DNA from: Siphonodentalium dalli
Taxonomy: Eukaryota; Mollusca; Scaphopoda; Gadilida; Siphonodentaliidae
NCBI GenBank assembly: GCA_032622095.1
Contig: CP136061.1
Location: 266,173,551 to 266,237,550, forward strand
Direction: 5' to 3'
DNA: 64,000 bases
Shown: in pieces, positions 37,468-46,974 of the stretch
How positions within the stretch are numbered: the first letter of the stretch is position 1
Layout: the number at the start of each line of letters is the position of its first letter
The notes under the pieces: generated by a model
Databases searched by the model: none
What the model saw: only the letters and a program-made list of their open reading frames with translations
What the model was told of the DNA's origin: nothing
Translations under genes and position numbers: made by a program

Positions 37468-37619
37468 ATGGTCCCGTTGATGTTTCCGCTGTAACTCTGC
37501 AGGACACCGAACAAGCATTATGGACCTTTCTCAACTTCGCCCAATATTCAAAGGAAACAAGACCCACAAGTACAATGGATGTGAATATCGCCATCTCATT
37601 AAAATCAGTCAACCAATTG
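37468..37619 (+). CDS. Receptor exon 2: start of the extracellular ligand-binding domain
   Basis: The 152-bp exon lies between acceptor ctttgttgcag and donor gtgagt. It encodes two bases of a split codon plus 50 codons. Key stretches are QALWTFLNFAQYSKETRP and DVNIAISLKSVNQL. In nAChR subunits this exon carries the first helix, the Y...RP motif and the first beta strand (pattern L..Y....RP.......V...L.L..). Exon end phase is 0, as in nAChR exon 2, and 152 bp lies in the family's usual range. Nothing in it is disrupted. A GAIN-type domain was considered first but does not explain the neighbouring 45- and 110-bp exons. Confidence 0.8.
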
Positions 37620-37799
37620 GTGAGTGATACTTTAGTTGATTGGAAACTCAACCTGAGTTAGCATTGGACAAACATTATCTCCTGTCAAATTGTTTGCCGA
37701 GTGAAATATATGTTCGCCAAATCTCAAAAGGACTTTTCAAACTGCTTTAAGGCTCTAACTGGGGCGGGGGGCTTCTCAGTCGAAGATAACATGTTTCTG

Positions 37800-37852
37800 C
37801 ATACATGTATAAACATTAAAGCTATTATTATTATTATTATTAATATAGACCA
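37800..37852 (+). repeat. (ATT)n microsatellite, possible retroelement tail
   Basis: About seven tta/att units directly after aacattaaagct; possibly the 3' tail of an old retroelement in intron 2. Confidence 0.5.
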
Positions 37853-37912
37853 AACTAGCAACGGTGTGATGAATTTGTAAGCGACACATGGACGCTATAC
37901 GTATATAAGGTC

Positions 37913-37993
37913 TATGCAGAATGAGGTCCCCAGAGGATAAATTTAGTAATGCTAGCTATATAGCCAGCTGAATTCTGGGGACCTCATTCTGCA
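37913..37993. repeat. Perfect 20-bp inverted repeat
   Basis: tgcagaatgaggtccccaga and its exact reverse complement tctggggacctcattctgca, separated by about 41 bp. Possible short foldback MITE. Confidence 0.9.
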
Positions 37994-38030
37994 AATGAAC
38001 CATATTTTGAGGCCAGTGCCGGGTTACGTT

Positions 38031-38635
38031 CTCACCAGTGGCGTGGCTGAAGCGTCCCCGTTGGCGGTGATATCCACATTATAATTACGTTCTCACCAGT
38101 GGCGTGACTGAAGCGTCCCCGTTGGCGGTGATATCCACATTATAATTTCGTTCTCACCAGTGGCGTGACTGAAGCGTCCCCGTTAGCGATGATGTCCACA
38201 TTATAATTACGTTCTCACCAGTGGCGTGACTGAAGCGTCCCCGTTGGCGGTGATATCCACATTATAATTTCGTTCTCACCAGTGGCGTGGCTGAAGCGTC
38301 CCCCGTTAGCGGTGATGTCCACATTATAATTTCGTTCTCACCAATGGCGTGGCTGAAGCGTCCCCGTTAGCGGTGATGTCCACATTATAATTACGTTCTC
38401 ACCAGTGGCGTGGCTGAAGCGTCCCCGTTAGCGGTTATGTCCACATTATAATTACGTTCTCACAAGTGGCGTGGCTGAAGCGTCCCCGTTAGCGATGATG
38501 TCCACATTATAATTACGTTCTCACCAGTGGCGTGGCTGAAGCGTCCCCGTTAGCGGTAATGTCCACATTATAATTACGTTCTCACCAGTGACGTGGCTGA
38601 AGCGTCCCCGTTGTCGGTGATGTCCACATTATAAT
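38031..38635. repeat. 60-bp minisatellite, 10 copies
   Basis: Unit words are cgttctcaccagtggcgtgg, ctgaagcgtccccgttagcg and gtgatgtccacattataatt. It lies in intron 2 and is GC-richer than its flanks. Confidence 0.96.
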
Positions 38636-38639
38636 TGTC

Positions 38640-40105
38640 CACATTCCAACTAAATCCCTCTTTGAATCAGACGTATATTGCGGGAAGTTCCATGTTCAGC
38701 ACACCATGGGTTGGAATTTTGCGACTGTTATCTTATGTTTTTGAACTGTTGGACATTTTCAATTGGAAATATTCAAACTGATGGTCATTGCTCCACAAAT
38801 GTTTGACCAAAAGGAGAGATAATATTCGACGTTCGGTCTAAAAACAAATTGAACACTAAATAGTGGTTAAAAAATAAAACTATCAGGTCAATTTAAACTC
38901 ATTTTAGTCTGAATATTTCTAACTGAAGTTGTGGGGGTCCAATGCACCCCGATGCCACGTCGCTGTACCTCACTGGAGTGCTAACGCCCAAATGACAAAC
39001 TAAATTTCATAGAGCGTCGAGTTGTCACATTCTGAAGAACAAAATAAGACTGCCGTAAAGTCGTATAATTAAATCTTGAAAGTACGCTACGTGTATATAG
39101 TTTAAAAGTATTGGCAACTGCTGTCAAAGTTACGAATTTTCGTGTTAATAAGCGAATGGACTTTGAAGTAAAAGGTAATGCGTTATAGAAATACTACTCA
39201 AATTTGAATATAATCTTATCAATTTGAATGACGAAATAGTCGCTAACAACTTGTTCACATATGGAATGTTCACGATGATTTCGACAGATGGCCTATAATG
39301 TTTAACTCATTGTCTGAAGATTCCTTCCAAATGAACGAAATGGGTTTTCCACTTTACATGTCTTCTGTACAATGTATACAAGTGGTGAGAATAAAAGGCC
39401 CACTTAATGTTCGAACCCCCCCCCATATCACATATGTATATAATATACCATATTATATACCACTTGAAAGGGGAAGCTCCAAAACATTCTATTATCAACT
39501 TATCTGGTGTAATAAACTGTGTACATATTGTTTGTTGTTGAGTTACCGATGTGTTTTTGTGCAAAGTGTATTATGTCAATGGATGGTGAAAAACTCTGTA
39601 TCTTAGTTTCAATTCTGTATATATTTAGATATAGAGTTATTCCCTTCCATTTGTAGTTTGAATTCTGTTGCATCCTGGGAGCCATATAACGGGGGAAATC
39701 TTTCTGTGATTAAAGCTGTTTCCCATTTCTCTATGGGCATCTCCTGGAACTCATACGTTTCAAATTGTGATGAATTATAGTATTCTAATAATATTTTATG
39801 GCATCGATTGTTATTAAAACCGAACTTCAAGGCACTATAAAACAATAATCGGTGACTCGAAAATTAAGTGGGCCTTGAAGACCTTTTACATTTTTATTAC
39901 CGAATGGGAGAATCATTTTATAGAATGGTGCAAGGGTTAATGGAAACATGAGTTATTTCTCAGTTGCCCATTTTCTAGAATGCCATGTCACCAGGGACGT
40001 AGCGACAGGGGGTTGGGGTGTCTCACTCGGTTCAAAAATTAAATGCCCGAGTCAACGATCGTTAGAGATTTCAGACTAAAGAAGGTTGAGATGGTTGTTG
40101 ATGGT
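38640..40105. other. Intron 2 sequence without recognised elements
   Basis: Overlapping short frames on both strands (for example 39298-39606) lack family motifs and splice context. No repeats stand out. Confidence 0.45.
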
Positions 40106-40110
40106 TCATA

Positions 40111-40437
40111 TGTGACCCGCCATATCAAATCCAGTTGTAGGTCGGGATTTTTTTACCCTGTGCCAATGCATTATCTTATATATGCGAGCAGACGACACTC
40201 TTCTATTTGCTTCTATATATGTGTGGGGCTCCCTGCAGGGTAATGGATGTTTTTTTATTTTATGTCCTAAAAATTGTAAGAAACATTTATTTAAAAAACA
40301 TGATAAAAAATTGTTAAGCCAATGCATTCTCTTATATAAGCGAGGCGACCTATGGTCGACTCGCATATATAAGAGAATGCATTGGCACAGGGTAAAACAA
40401 TCCCGACTTCCGACTGGATTTGATATGGCGGGTCACA
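40111..40437. mobile_element. Inverted-repeat element carrying the palindromic cassette (copy 1)
   Basis: Outer arms tgtgacccgccatatcaaat ... (left) and atttgatatggcgggtcaca (right) enclose ccctgtgcc / ggcacaggg. The right hairpin is complete (40319-40387). The left hairpin is cut short and runs straight into gcagacgacactcttctat. The interior (about 40188-40290) is the reverse complement of the interior of copy 2. Confidence 0.8.
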
Positions 40438-40952
40438 TATGTGTAACTACTGCATGTTTAGTCGTTTGACCAATTATTAAATTTTAAGTCGAAATGGCCT
40501 TCAAAATTATCACCCATACGGAGTGATGAATTGATTTTGTTAAAGAACGTTCCAGGTATTGTTGTGGTGAAAGTTCCAACTCAGGTGAGGGGGTGCAATA
40601 GAGGTTTCATATAAATTGAAAGTTTAGTCTTAAATGGGCGCGGAATGCAATTTGAAATTCTACAAGGGGGGCATCCTTCTGAACAAGAACCCTTTAGACC
40701 CTACATATATTCATTGCATACATATATACATAGACTGTATGCATTTATAATTGAAACTAAACTCTGGAACAAGATACAGGTTATAGAGTCTAAAGAAATA
40801 GTAGGAAATTCCATTACCTCCACGAAGCATTACACCAGCGTCATCAAATCACAACATTTAACGATAAAGCGATGCAGCCAATCAGCCGATTATCGTAATT
40901 CCAATACACACGACAGGTCGATTCGCCACATAACAAAAACTAGCGTAATAAA

Positions 40953-41410
40953 TGTGACCCGCCATATCCAATCCAGTCGTAAGTCGGGATTTTTTTACCC
41001 TGTGCCAATGCATTCTCTTATATGTGCGAGTCGACCATAGGTTGCCTCGCATATATTAGAGAATGCATTGGCCTAACAATGATTTATCATTTTTTTTAAA
41101 TAAATGTTTCTTACAATTTTTAGGACATAAAATAAAAGACATCCATTACCCTGCAGGGAGCCCCACACACATATAGAAGCATATAGAAGAGTGTCGTCTG
41201 CTCATGTTTGTCTGGGGCTCTGTATGGGTGAAATTATAAAATTGTTAAAGAATACAAGAAAAAAAATTTAAATTTGTAAAAAATTGTTAGGCCAATGCAT
41301 TCTCTTAAATATGCGAGGCGACCTATGGTCGACTCGCATATATAAGAGAATGCATTGGCACAGGGTAAACAAATCCCGACTTATGACTGGATTTGATATG
41401 GCGGGTCACA
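40953..41410. mobile_element. Inverted-repeat element carrying the palindromic cassette (copy 2)
   Basis: Same outer arms as copy 1 (tgtgacccgccatatccaat / tttgatatggcgggtcaca), with two full hairpins (41004-41071 and 41291-41360). The interior 41090-41210 is inverted relative to copy 1. The last base pair of each arm is clear, but the target duplication is not. Confidence 0.8.
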
Positions 41411-41434
41411 AAGACATATTATAGTTCACAGGGG

Positions 41435-41563
41435 TGATAGGAAGACAGTCAGCCATGACTATATCACCCCTAGCAATATACGTGTATAGTCTATCAATAT
41501 ATTTATTTGTAATTGTACTTTCCATGTGTGTATATTGTAAATAAAATTATCCTATCCTATCCT
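41435..41563 (+). mobile_element. LINE 3' end with (CCTAT)n tail
   Basis: A hairpin segment (aggggtgataggaagacagt ... tatcacccct), an aataaaat signal and a cctat-repeat tail. It parallels the LINE end at 35.5 kb, and its tail abuts the truncated left arm of the next element. Confidence 0.5.
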
Positions 41564-41564
41564 A

Positions 41565-42151
41565 ACAATTTTGAATGGGGATTACCATGCAAATCTCCGG
41601 AGCAAAAGTTATGTATGAATCATTGTCCGGAAACCAAAGCAGGCATATAATTGAACAGTCATAATATTTAACTGGCAGGTGCACTAGGTAAAATATAATA
41701 TTTTGCAATAACTATATTTTCTAGAATTACATCACAAGACCTTCATTTGAACGATCAATACACAATTCAAAAATAAATACACCAACAGTATAATGGAACA
41801 AGTTCATAAATACACCAACAGTATAATAAATACACCAACATTATAATGGAACAAGTTCATAAATACACCAACAGTATAATAAATACACCAACAGTATAAT
41901 GGAACAAGTTCATAAATACATCAACAGTATAATGGAACAAGTTCATAAATACACCAACAGTATAATGGAACAAGTTCCAAGCGGACCCCCCAGATAAATA
42001 CAACAACAGTATAATGGAACAAGTTCATAAATACACCAACAGTATAATGGAACAAGCGGACCGCCAGATAAATACATGTTGGTTTCAATACCACATCAAG
42101 TCACACTCAGAAGTATGTGCAACTATGTACCTATGTCACTTGACGTCCCCC
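41565..42151. mobile_element. TTAA-type inverted-repeat element with an internal minisatellite
   Basis: The right terminus, tcacttgacgtccccc, is followed by TTAA (42152-42155). The left arm (ttgaatggggattaccatgc) is truncated next to the LINE tail. It matches the complete element at 60173-60589. Internally (about 41768-42080) a unit of about 33 bp, aaatacaccaacagtataat plus ggaacaagttcat, is repeated about ten times, whereas the other copy has it once. Confidence 0.8.
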
Positions 42152-42180
42152 TTAATTAGAACTGAGATTTGTATGGAGAG

Positions 42181-42286
42181 TATAAATTGATGCTGTTTCT
42201 TTTCTTGTCAGGACACCACAAGTTCTACATAGTTATAAATTGATGTTGTTTCTTTTCTTGTCAGGACACCACGAGTTCTACGCTTT
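42181..42286 (+). repeat. 53-bp tandem duplication of the exon 3 acceptor region
   Basis: Two copies start at 42181 and 42234. Each contains the pyrimidine tract tttcttttcttgtcag and the first bases of exon 3 (gacaccac). In the upstream copy the exon-like sequence reaches an in-frame TAG at 42230-42232 and has no donor. Confidence 0.9.
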
Positions 42287-42309
42287 CATCATCACTTGAT
42301 GTCGCATTG
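42265..42309 (+). CDS. Receptor exon 3 (45 bp)
   Basis: The exon lies between a strong acceptor (tttcttttcttgtcag) and donor gtaagt. It encodes 15 codons in phase 0-0: DTTSSTLSSSLDVAL. Classical nAChR exon 3 is also 45 bp and 15 codons, starts with Asp, and holds beta strand 2 / loop D with a conserved Trp near its end (pattern D....L....WL..). Here the aligned position has no Trp, so the complementary-face aromatic residue of the binding site is missing. Its size, its phase and its place between exons 2 and 4 make the call; the sequence alone would be too short. Confidence 0.75.
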
Positions 42310-42364
42310 GTAAGTTTTTATATCTGACTGATATTCATTTGTCCAAATTACCTTTAAAGACATA

Positions 42365-42745
42365 TTATGGACTTGTTCGGTGCGTTAAACAGCTAAGTTA
42401 GTATTCAGACACTATGACTTGTTCGGATGCGTTAAACAGCTAAGTTAGTATTCAGACACTATGCCATCTGGAGGAATGTAGTTTTCTACTGCATCGACGA
42501 AAATCTCAAGCAAATCGACTGTGCCACTCCACAGAAAACACCATCTGAACTACGCTCAACTGTAAATATTTACTTCTCGATTCGGGACGCAACTATCAGC
42601 GATAACCGCCATCGAGAGTTACTGAATTTAATTAATATATAATACTGATGGTGTGTGTTGTCAGTGTGGATTAATATTTGTAAAAATAACTACTTTGATA
42701 TTATCTCCATTTTGGGTTGTGAATGGTTGTTATTTATTGTCCTAT
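42365..42745. repeat. Left arm of a 3-kb inverted repeat
   Basis: This arm includes gaactacgctcaactgtaaa, gggacgcaactatc, gatggtgtgtgttgtcag and tggattaatatttgtaaaaa. It is matched in reverse complement at 44960-45345. It begins with a 46-bp direct duplication (cagctaagttagtattcaga twice, 42370-42463). Confidence 0.8.
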
Positions 42746-42755
42746 TTTGTGCTTA

Positions 42756-43735
42756 GGGTGCATTTACATTGCTATAGAAATGTATACAGATCTGTATGAA
42801 GTCACGTGTCGCGCATTACTGTGATCACAACATGATTACTAATAGTGAACGCGCGCTGATCAGTACTCTAGTAATTGACAATTCACTGCGAGTCGTGTCA
42901 GTTTAGGCCAGATATAAAAATGTATCAACTATCAGAAGATAACAGCGATTTGGTATGTGCCGCATGTATTTAAAGTGTATCCTTATACCACTTGATAATG
43001 GTTCGAAGAAAGAATGAAAATCATGCAGTTACCCTACAACACCCTTTATTTGACCAAATGTAGTAAAATTTTCAACTGATGACAATTCCAATGACAATGT
43101 TGACCAATGTAGGACAATATTGTTTTCTTAAATTATATGCAGTTTTTATATATAGCTGTTAGACAATAAATATGATGATGATGACTGGCCACGGTGAGGG
43201 ACCAGGACACAATCTTTCCAAGTGTTGGACATTTCCAACATTACACCCGCCCCTATGATAAGGTTGGAAAATTTCCAGCTGATGGCCATTCCAGCCCAAA
43301 ATTTTGATAAAAGGTAGGAAATTATGCAAATATTGGTCCGAAAACAATAACCCCCCCCCCCCCCCAAATAAAATGTTTGAAAATCAAACTACAAGATCAT
43401 TTTCAATCTATTGTTGGTTTGGAAATTATAACTAATATTGTGTCAGGTATGAAATATCCAACCGTTGAACAAGATGCCACGTCTCTATCCGTGTTCAATA
43501 TTCGAAATACACGGGTTGAAATGACAACGAAAACATTCGCCAAGCCCGAGTAACAATTAATCAAAACTGATTTGCCTGTCGCAATGCTTCGGCGTTGACC
43601 GTGACGTATAGCGGACACGATTTTTACTCACACGAACTAATACCGTTTTCTTTCTGTGTGCATTTCTATATCAACCCGTTTACACTAGTCTGCGTGTAGA
43701 TCTGTGTACATTTCTATAGCAATGTAAATGCACCC
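42756..43735. mobile_element. PIF/Harbinger-like element (copy B)
   Basis: Terminal repeats gggtgcatttacattgctat / atagcaatgtaaatgcaccc are flanked by TTA on both sides (42753-42755 and 43736-43738), a TWA duplication. The region 43400-43680 matches the start of copy A in inverse orientation (caagcccgagtaacaattaa; aataccgttttctttctg). No complete transposase. It is longer than copy A, and an inserted retroelement-like tail (gacaataaatatgatgatga) is at about 43164. Confidence 0.78.
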
Positions 43736-43969
43736 TTACATGGACTCCAGTTGCCTTAGTCTGTTGTATTCCGGGCTTGCACTATGTGTTCAACGTTAGG
43801 AAGAGGGTAGCGTAACGTGAATGCGGCTGTTCGTTCTAATTATCGGTGGACGTCTTGTGGATATATCACGCAGTACTTTCTCAACATATCCTGGGTTGAA
43901 ATAGGTTCATATCGGACCTAAATACTCACATAGGTTCATATGGGACTTATCTGATTCTGAAATATGCCC

Positions 43970-44201
43970 TATCACTAACTCGCGACCAGTTGGGATCCAC
44001 CATGCAGGTCCGATTCCGTGGTTTTACTTAACTTTCCATATATGGAAGTCATGAATAATTCAAAAGCTCCATATATGGAAATGCTACTCCAAAACTTTGA
44101 CCTGTAGCACTGAAACCACGCAACCGGTGATGGATGAATCTATGAAACCACGAAACCGGACCTGGTGGATCCAAAATGGCCGCGAGATAGTGATAGGGCA
44201 T
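43970..44201. mobile_element. MITE with terminal repeats of about 65 bp
   Basis: The left arm (atatgccctatcactaactc ... ggatccacca ... aggtccgattccgtggttt) is mirrored on the right (aaaccacgaaaccggacctggtggatcc ... gagatagtgatagggcatat, given here in pieces). A small tccatatatgga palindrome occurs twice in the interior. Confidence 0.8.
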
Positions 44202-44566
44202 ATAAGCCCATAGTGAACTTATTCATTTGATTGGACATTATAGCAACCACCATAAGGCAGGTGAATGACGTCATATAATTTTTTCTATTCCAACAGTGAT
44301 TTTTCAAGATCGCGGGTATAGATTTTGGAAAAATTGTTACGTGACTTCCGGTTAGCAATCGTGTAGAGATTGCAAAAACGCGGAATTGGAAATGAAGCAT
44401 CGTGATAAAAATGAAAGTAACTACTTCACAACTTACGAAGAATTCACATGTGATTTAAGTCTATTAATTTCATTTAGACCAATTTCAGCTTAATGAAAAC
44501 GAAAAATGAAGAAGTCATGACGATAATCCAGACAAAATTTTACAATCCACGACACGTCTTGTCAAT

Positions 44567-44752
44567 TTGGCATGTCGTCTCCGTCGTGACCACTGCATGA
44601 TGTTACATAAATTATTCTTAGCGTTATGTCGCCGAAAAAAGGCACATCGTGTGTGGTTGCTCCACTACGTGTCACGTACGATTCATATTAAAGAGCGTTT
44701 GTCGTGTAAGTCGGTAACCCGTTCCGGTTATCGGTTGTTAGGTATTAACTGA
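44567..44752 (+). pseudogene. Possible Harbinger transposase N-terminal remnant
   Basis: A 61-codon frame, basic and aromatic, with LCRRKKAHRVWLLHYVSR. Harbinger-type transposases often begin with a run of Arg/Lys followed by a W(V)xxY/Pxxxx R motif. That resemblance, plus nearby Harbinger-like ends, suggests a relic, but no DDE residues are present and the frame is short. Confidence 0.25.
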
Positions 44753-44959
44753 TAAATATATTACATGGAGCATTTGTTAAATGTTATAAGTTTCCCGTCA
44801 TAACTTCAAAATGTTCCCAGATTTTGAACTGATAAAGAACATAATCTCTATATACGTAGCCGGGCAGATTATCGGCTTGAGTTTGTTTTTATAATTTGTT
44901 TATATATTTGGTTACTGTATTCTCAAATCATTTTACATATTTTTATGAGTTATAGACAT

Positions 44960-45345
44960 TAAAGTGATGTGAAACACTCCGGTAGGGTGATCAAATAGAT
45001 ATGGAGAATAATCTTGCTCAAAGTAGTTATTTTTTTACGAATATTAATCCAAATTGACAACACACACCATCATTCTTATATATTAATTAAGTGCACTTAC
45101 TCTGGATAGCGAAATCGTTTGCGTTAGTTTATCGCCGATTGTTGCGTCCCGACTTAAGTTGTACATATTTACAATTGTGCGTAGTTCAGACGATGTTTTC
45201 TATGGAGTGGTATGGTCGATTCATTTGAAATTTTCAGTGAAAAAAAATAAAAAAAATCTTTGTAGAATGATAAATTCTCCAGGTTGTCATAGCGCCTGAA
45301 TACTAACTTATAAGTTTATCGCACTCGAACAAGTCACTTTTAATA
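44960..45345. repeat. Right arm of the 3-kb inverted repeat
   Basis: Reverse complement of 42365-42745 with moderate divergence (gacaacacacaccatcattc; tgcgtcccgactt; gcgtagttcagacgatgtttt). At its outer end, aaagtgatgtgaaacactc is the reverse complement of a word near the Helentron-like 3' terminus (gtgtttcacatcacttta). Confidence 0.8.
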
Positions 45346-45720
45346 CAAAATACAAAGCAGAATTGAATTTGCTCAATGTCTTTTATGTTTGTGTTCGTGT
45401 ACCCCGCTGTCATCATACCATTTCATGCATATTATTTCTTGGTCTCAATATTCGGTGATGTGTGTCATAAGCCAGTTTGAATATTCTCGTTTCAACTTCG
45501 TGAGACGGTACTTGTATGTGTACAACTGTTTATATAACATTGTATGCAAATAAAATATCACTTTTTTATTTTTAATAAGAAGTGAAAGTAAATTATTTCT
45601 TATCTTGGAAGGCAAGGCGATATGGTGTTAGGTTTAAGAAAAACACATGGCGCTGTAGAGGTATTACATTTTGTTCTATTTTGTTTTGGTTATTATTTAT
45701 TGTATAGTTGCTTACTTAAT

Positions 45721-46056
45721 GAACTTAGAATAAAATACCTGAAACCCTACTACTACCAGAGACCTAACACTCACAAACTAGCCGCTCTTTTCAACTCCCG
45801 AAATCAAAAGACAGTTAAAAATCTATCAGGTTTTATTAAGAAGATCCTAGAAATATTCAGGTCCGCCTGAGGCTTATTACCACCCGCCTGACATATTGAA
45901 ACAACCGATTACCGTCCAACATTTCTATATTCTATTATTATGCCATATATAATATATACATGTATACCTGTACTGAAATATATTGCATATTATATCCATA
46001 TATATCTGTAATGTCTTAATTTGACGATCACAATAAACAGTTGAATTGTGAATTGT
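45721..46056 (+). pseudogene. 3' end of a non-LTR retrotransposon (ORF2 C-terminus and tail)
   Basis: The frame ends with YYYQRPNTHKLAALFNS, then NLSGFIKKILEIFRSA and a stop at 45868-45870. The KxYYxRPNTxKxxxLxN...LxxFI pattern is found at the C-terminal end of CR1/Rex-like LINE ORF2 proteins. After about 160 bp of AT-rich 3' UTR come an aataaa signal and an aattgtgaattgta tail. The upstream enzyme domains are absent, so it is a 5'-truncated insertion in intron 3. Confidence 0.6.
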
Positions 46057-46281
46057 ATATATTGCATAATTTTAATTTTATATACGATATACCGAAGTAA
46101 TTGGTTGAGTGTTTTTTCCATTTACAATGTCCCCGCCAGTATCTTTCTTGAGAATACCATACTGAGAAACAATGTTCCCGAGAACGATGCTGGCGGGCAC
46201 ATTTTAATGATAGCTCGGCCTTGTTGCATCTTGATATATAAATGTAGCTCTTTGTTTGAATTATTAAGTTTATTTCTACAG

Positions 46282-46391
46282 AGCTGGTCGGATCCACGAC
46301 TGGAGTGGCACACACCGCTGAACTCATCCCTCGAACACATATTCCAGTCAGCAAGTAATCTCTGGGTGCCACCACTGCATATTACCAACAG
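46282..46391 (+). CDS. Receptor exon 4 (110 bp)
   Basis: The exon lies between acceptor tttatttctacag and donor gtttgt. It opens SWSDPRLEWH, matching the nAChR WxDxxLxW block, and ends NLWVPPLHITN plus two bases of a split codon, matching the IWxPDxxLxN block. Length 110 bp, phase 0 at the start and phase 2 at the end are those of classical nAChR exon 4. In the second block the usual Pro-Asp is Pro-Pro. The frame is intact. This is the strongest single piece of evidence for the gene. The surrounding open frame extends outside the splice sites by chance. Confidence 0.88.
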
Positions 46392-46432
46392 GTTTGTCTT
46401 TGATACATAGATGATTTTAATGAGTCGTAAAT

Positions 46433-46535
46433 TTATATACGAAGTTTATTAACATAGTGCACTTTGAGTCGAGTCGAGCTTTAGCGAGGCTCGAATCGAA
46501 TTTAGTGGACGAGGTTAATAAATTTCGTATATACA
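46433..46535. repeat. Inverted repeat downstream of exon 4
   Basis: tatatacgaagtttattaac at about 46434 and gttaataaatttcgtatata at about 46514 pair across a stem-rich spacer (gagtcgagtcgagc / gctcgaatcgaat). Confidence 0.75.
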
Positions 46536-46589
46536 GAATTGCGATGAATTTGAGCATTTTGTTACATTATCACATTTGGCAAAGAAAAG

Positions 46590-46793
46590 CTATCTCGAAA
46601 GGGCTGGGGTTACAAAAATAATAATTATTCTTATCATAACCAAAGAGGAATAAATACACCATCCAGCCGCACCATCAAGAAAAAATATAGTGCCATTTTG
46701 AATGTGTCTTTTCATGTTGACAACATTTCCAATCATCCATACCACCGATGCTAATATCACATTCAACACTAAATACCACAACATACATATCAT
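46590..46793 (-). other. Hydrophobic open frame, unassigned
   Basis: 67 codons on the minus strand with two hydrophobic stretches (LVLNVILASVVWMIGNVV and MIRIIIIFV) around RHIQNGTIFFLDG. The layout weakly recalls the third membrane segment and following loop of Cys-loop receptors, but it lies opposite to the receptor gene and has no clear splice sites. AT-rich DNA easily produces such frames. Confidence 0.15.
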
Positions 46794-46974
46794 ATTATAT
46801 TCTAATTAACATAATAATAAAGTTCCGACATTGATATCGACATCATTGCGCTAAGCTTTTACGCCACTGTGCGTGCCGATAATACACAATCATGTGTCTT
46901 ACTCAAATATGAGTTCATATATATGCTAATGTTTTATTCGTTAAAATAGATAAGTTATAACATAGCGAGTACAC

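Larger units (their letters stand above)
25557..46391 (+). other. 5' half of a divergent nAChR-like (Cys-loop) receptor subunit gene
   Basis: Four exons joined in consistent phase: 46 coding nt, 152, 45 and 110 nt, totalling 353 nt (117 codons plus two bases). Introns are about 11.9, 4.6 and 4.0 kb. Family knowledge: nAChR subunits are pentameric ligand-gated cation channels of the cell surface, and their genes commonly carry a signal-peptide exon, then exons of about 140-152, 45 and 110 bp. All four lie in that order here, with conventional splice sites. The Cys-loop, four membrane segments and stop are not seen, so whether the gene continues beyond 46.4 kb as a full-length receptor is unproven. 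Residue pattern suggests one of the expanded, divergent lophotrochozoan subunits rather than a classical alpha subunit. Confidence 0.8.

Noticed and set aside
37468-37619. Adhesion-GPCR GAIN-domain exon
   Set aside because: Considered from the residue pattern, but the following 45- and 110-bp exons and RP/WxDxxLxW blocks fit a Cys-loop receptor much better.
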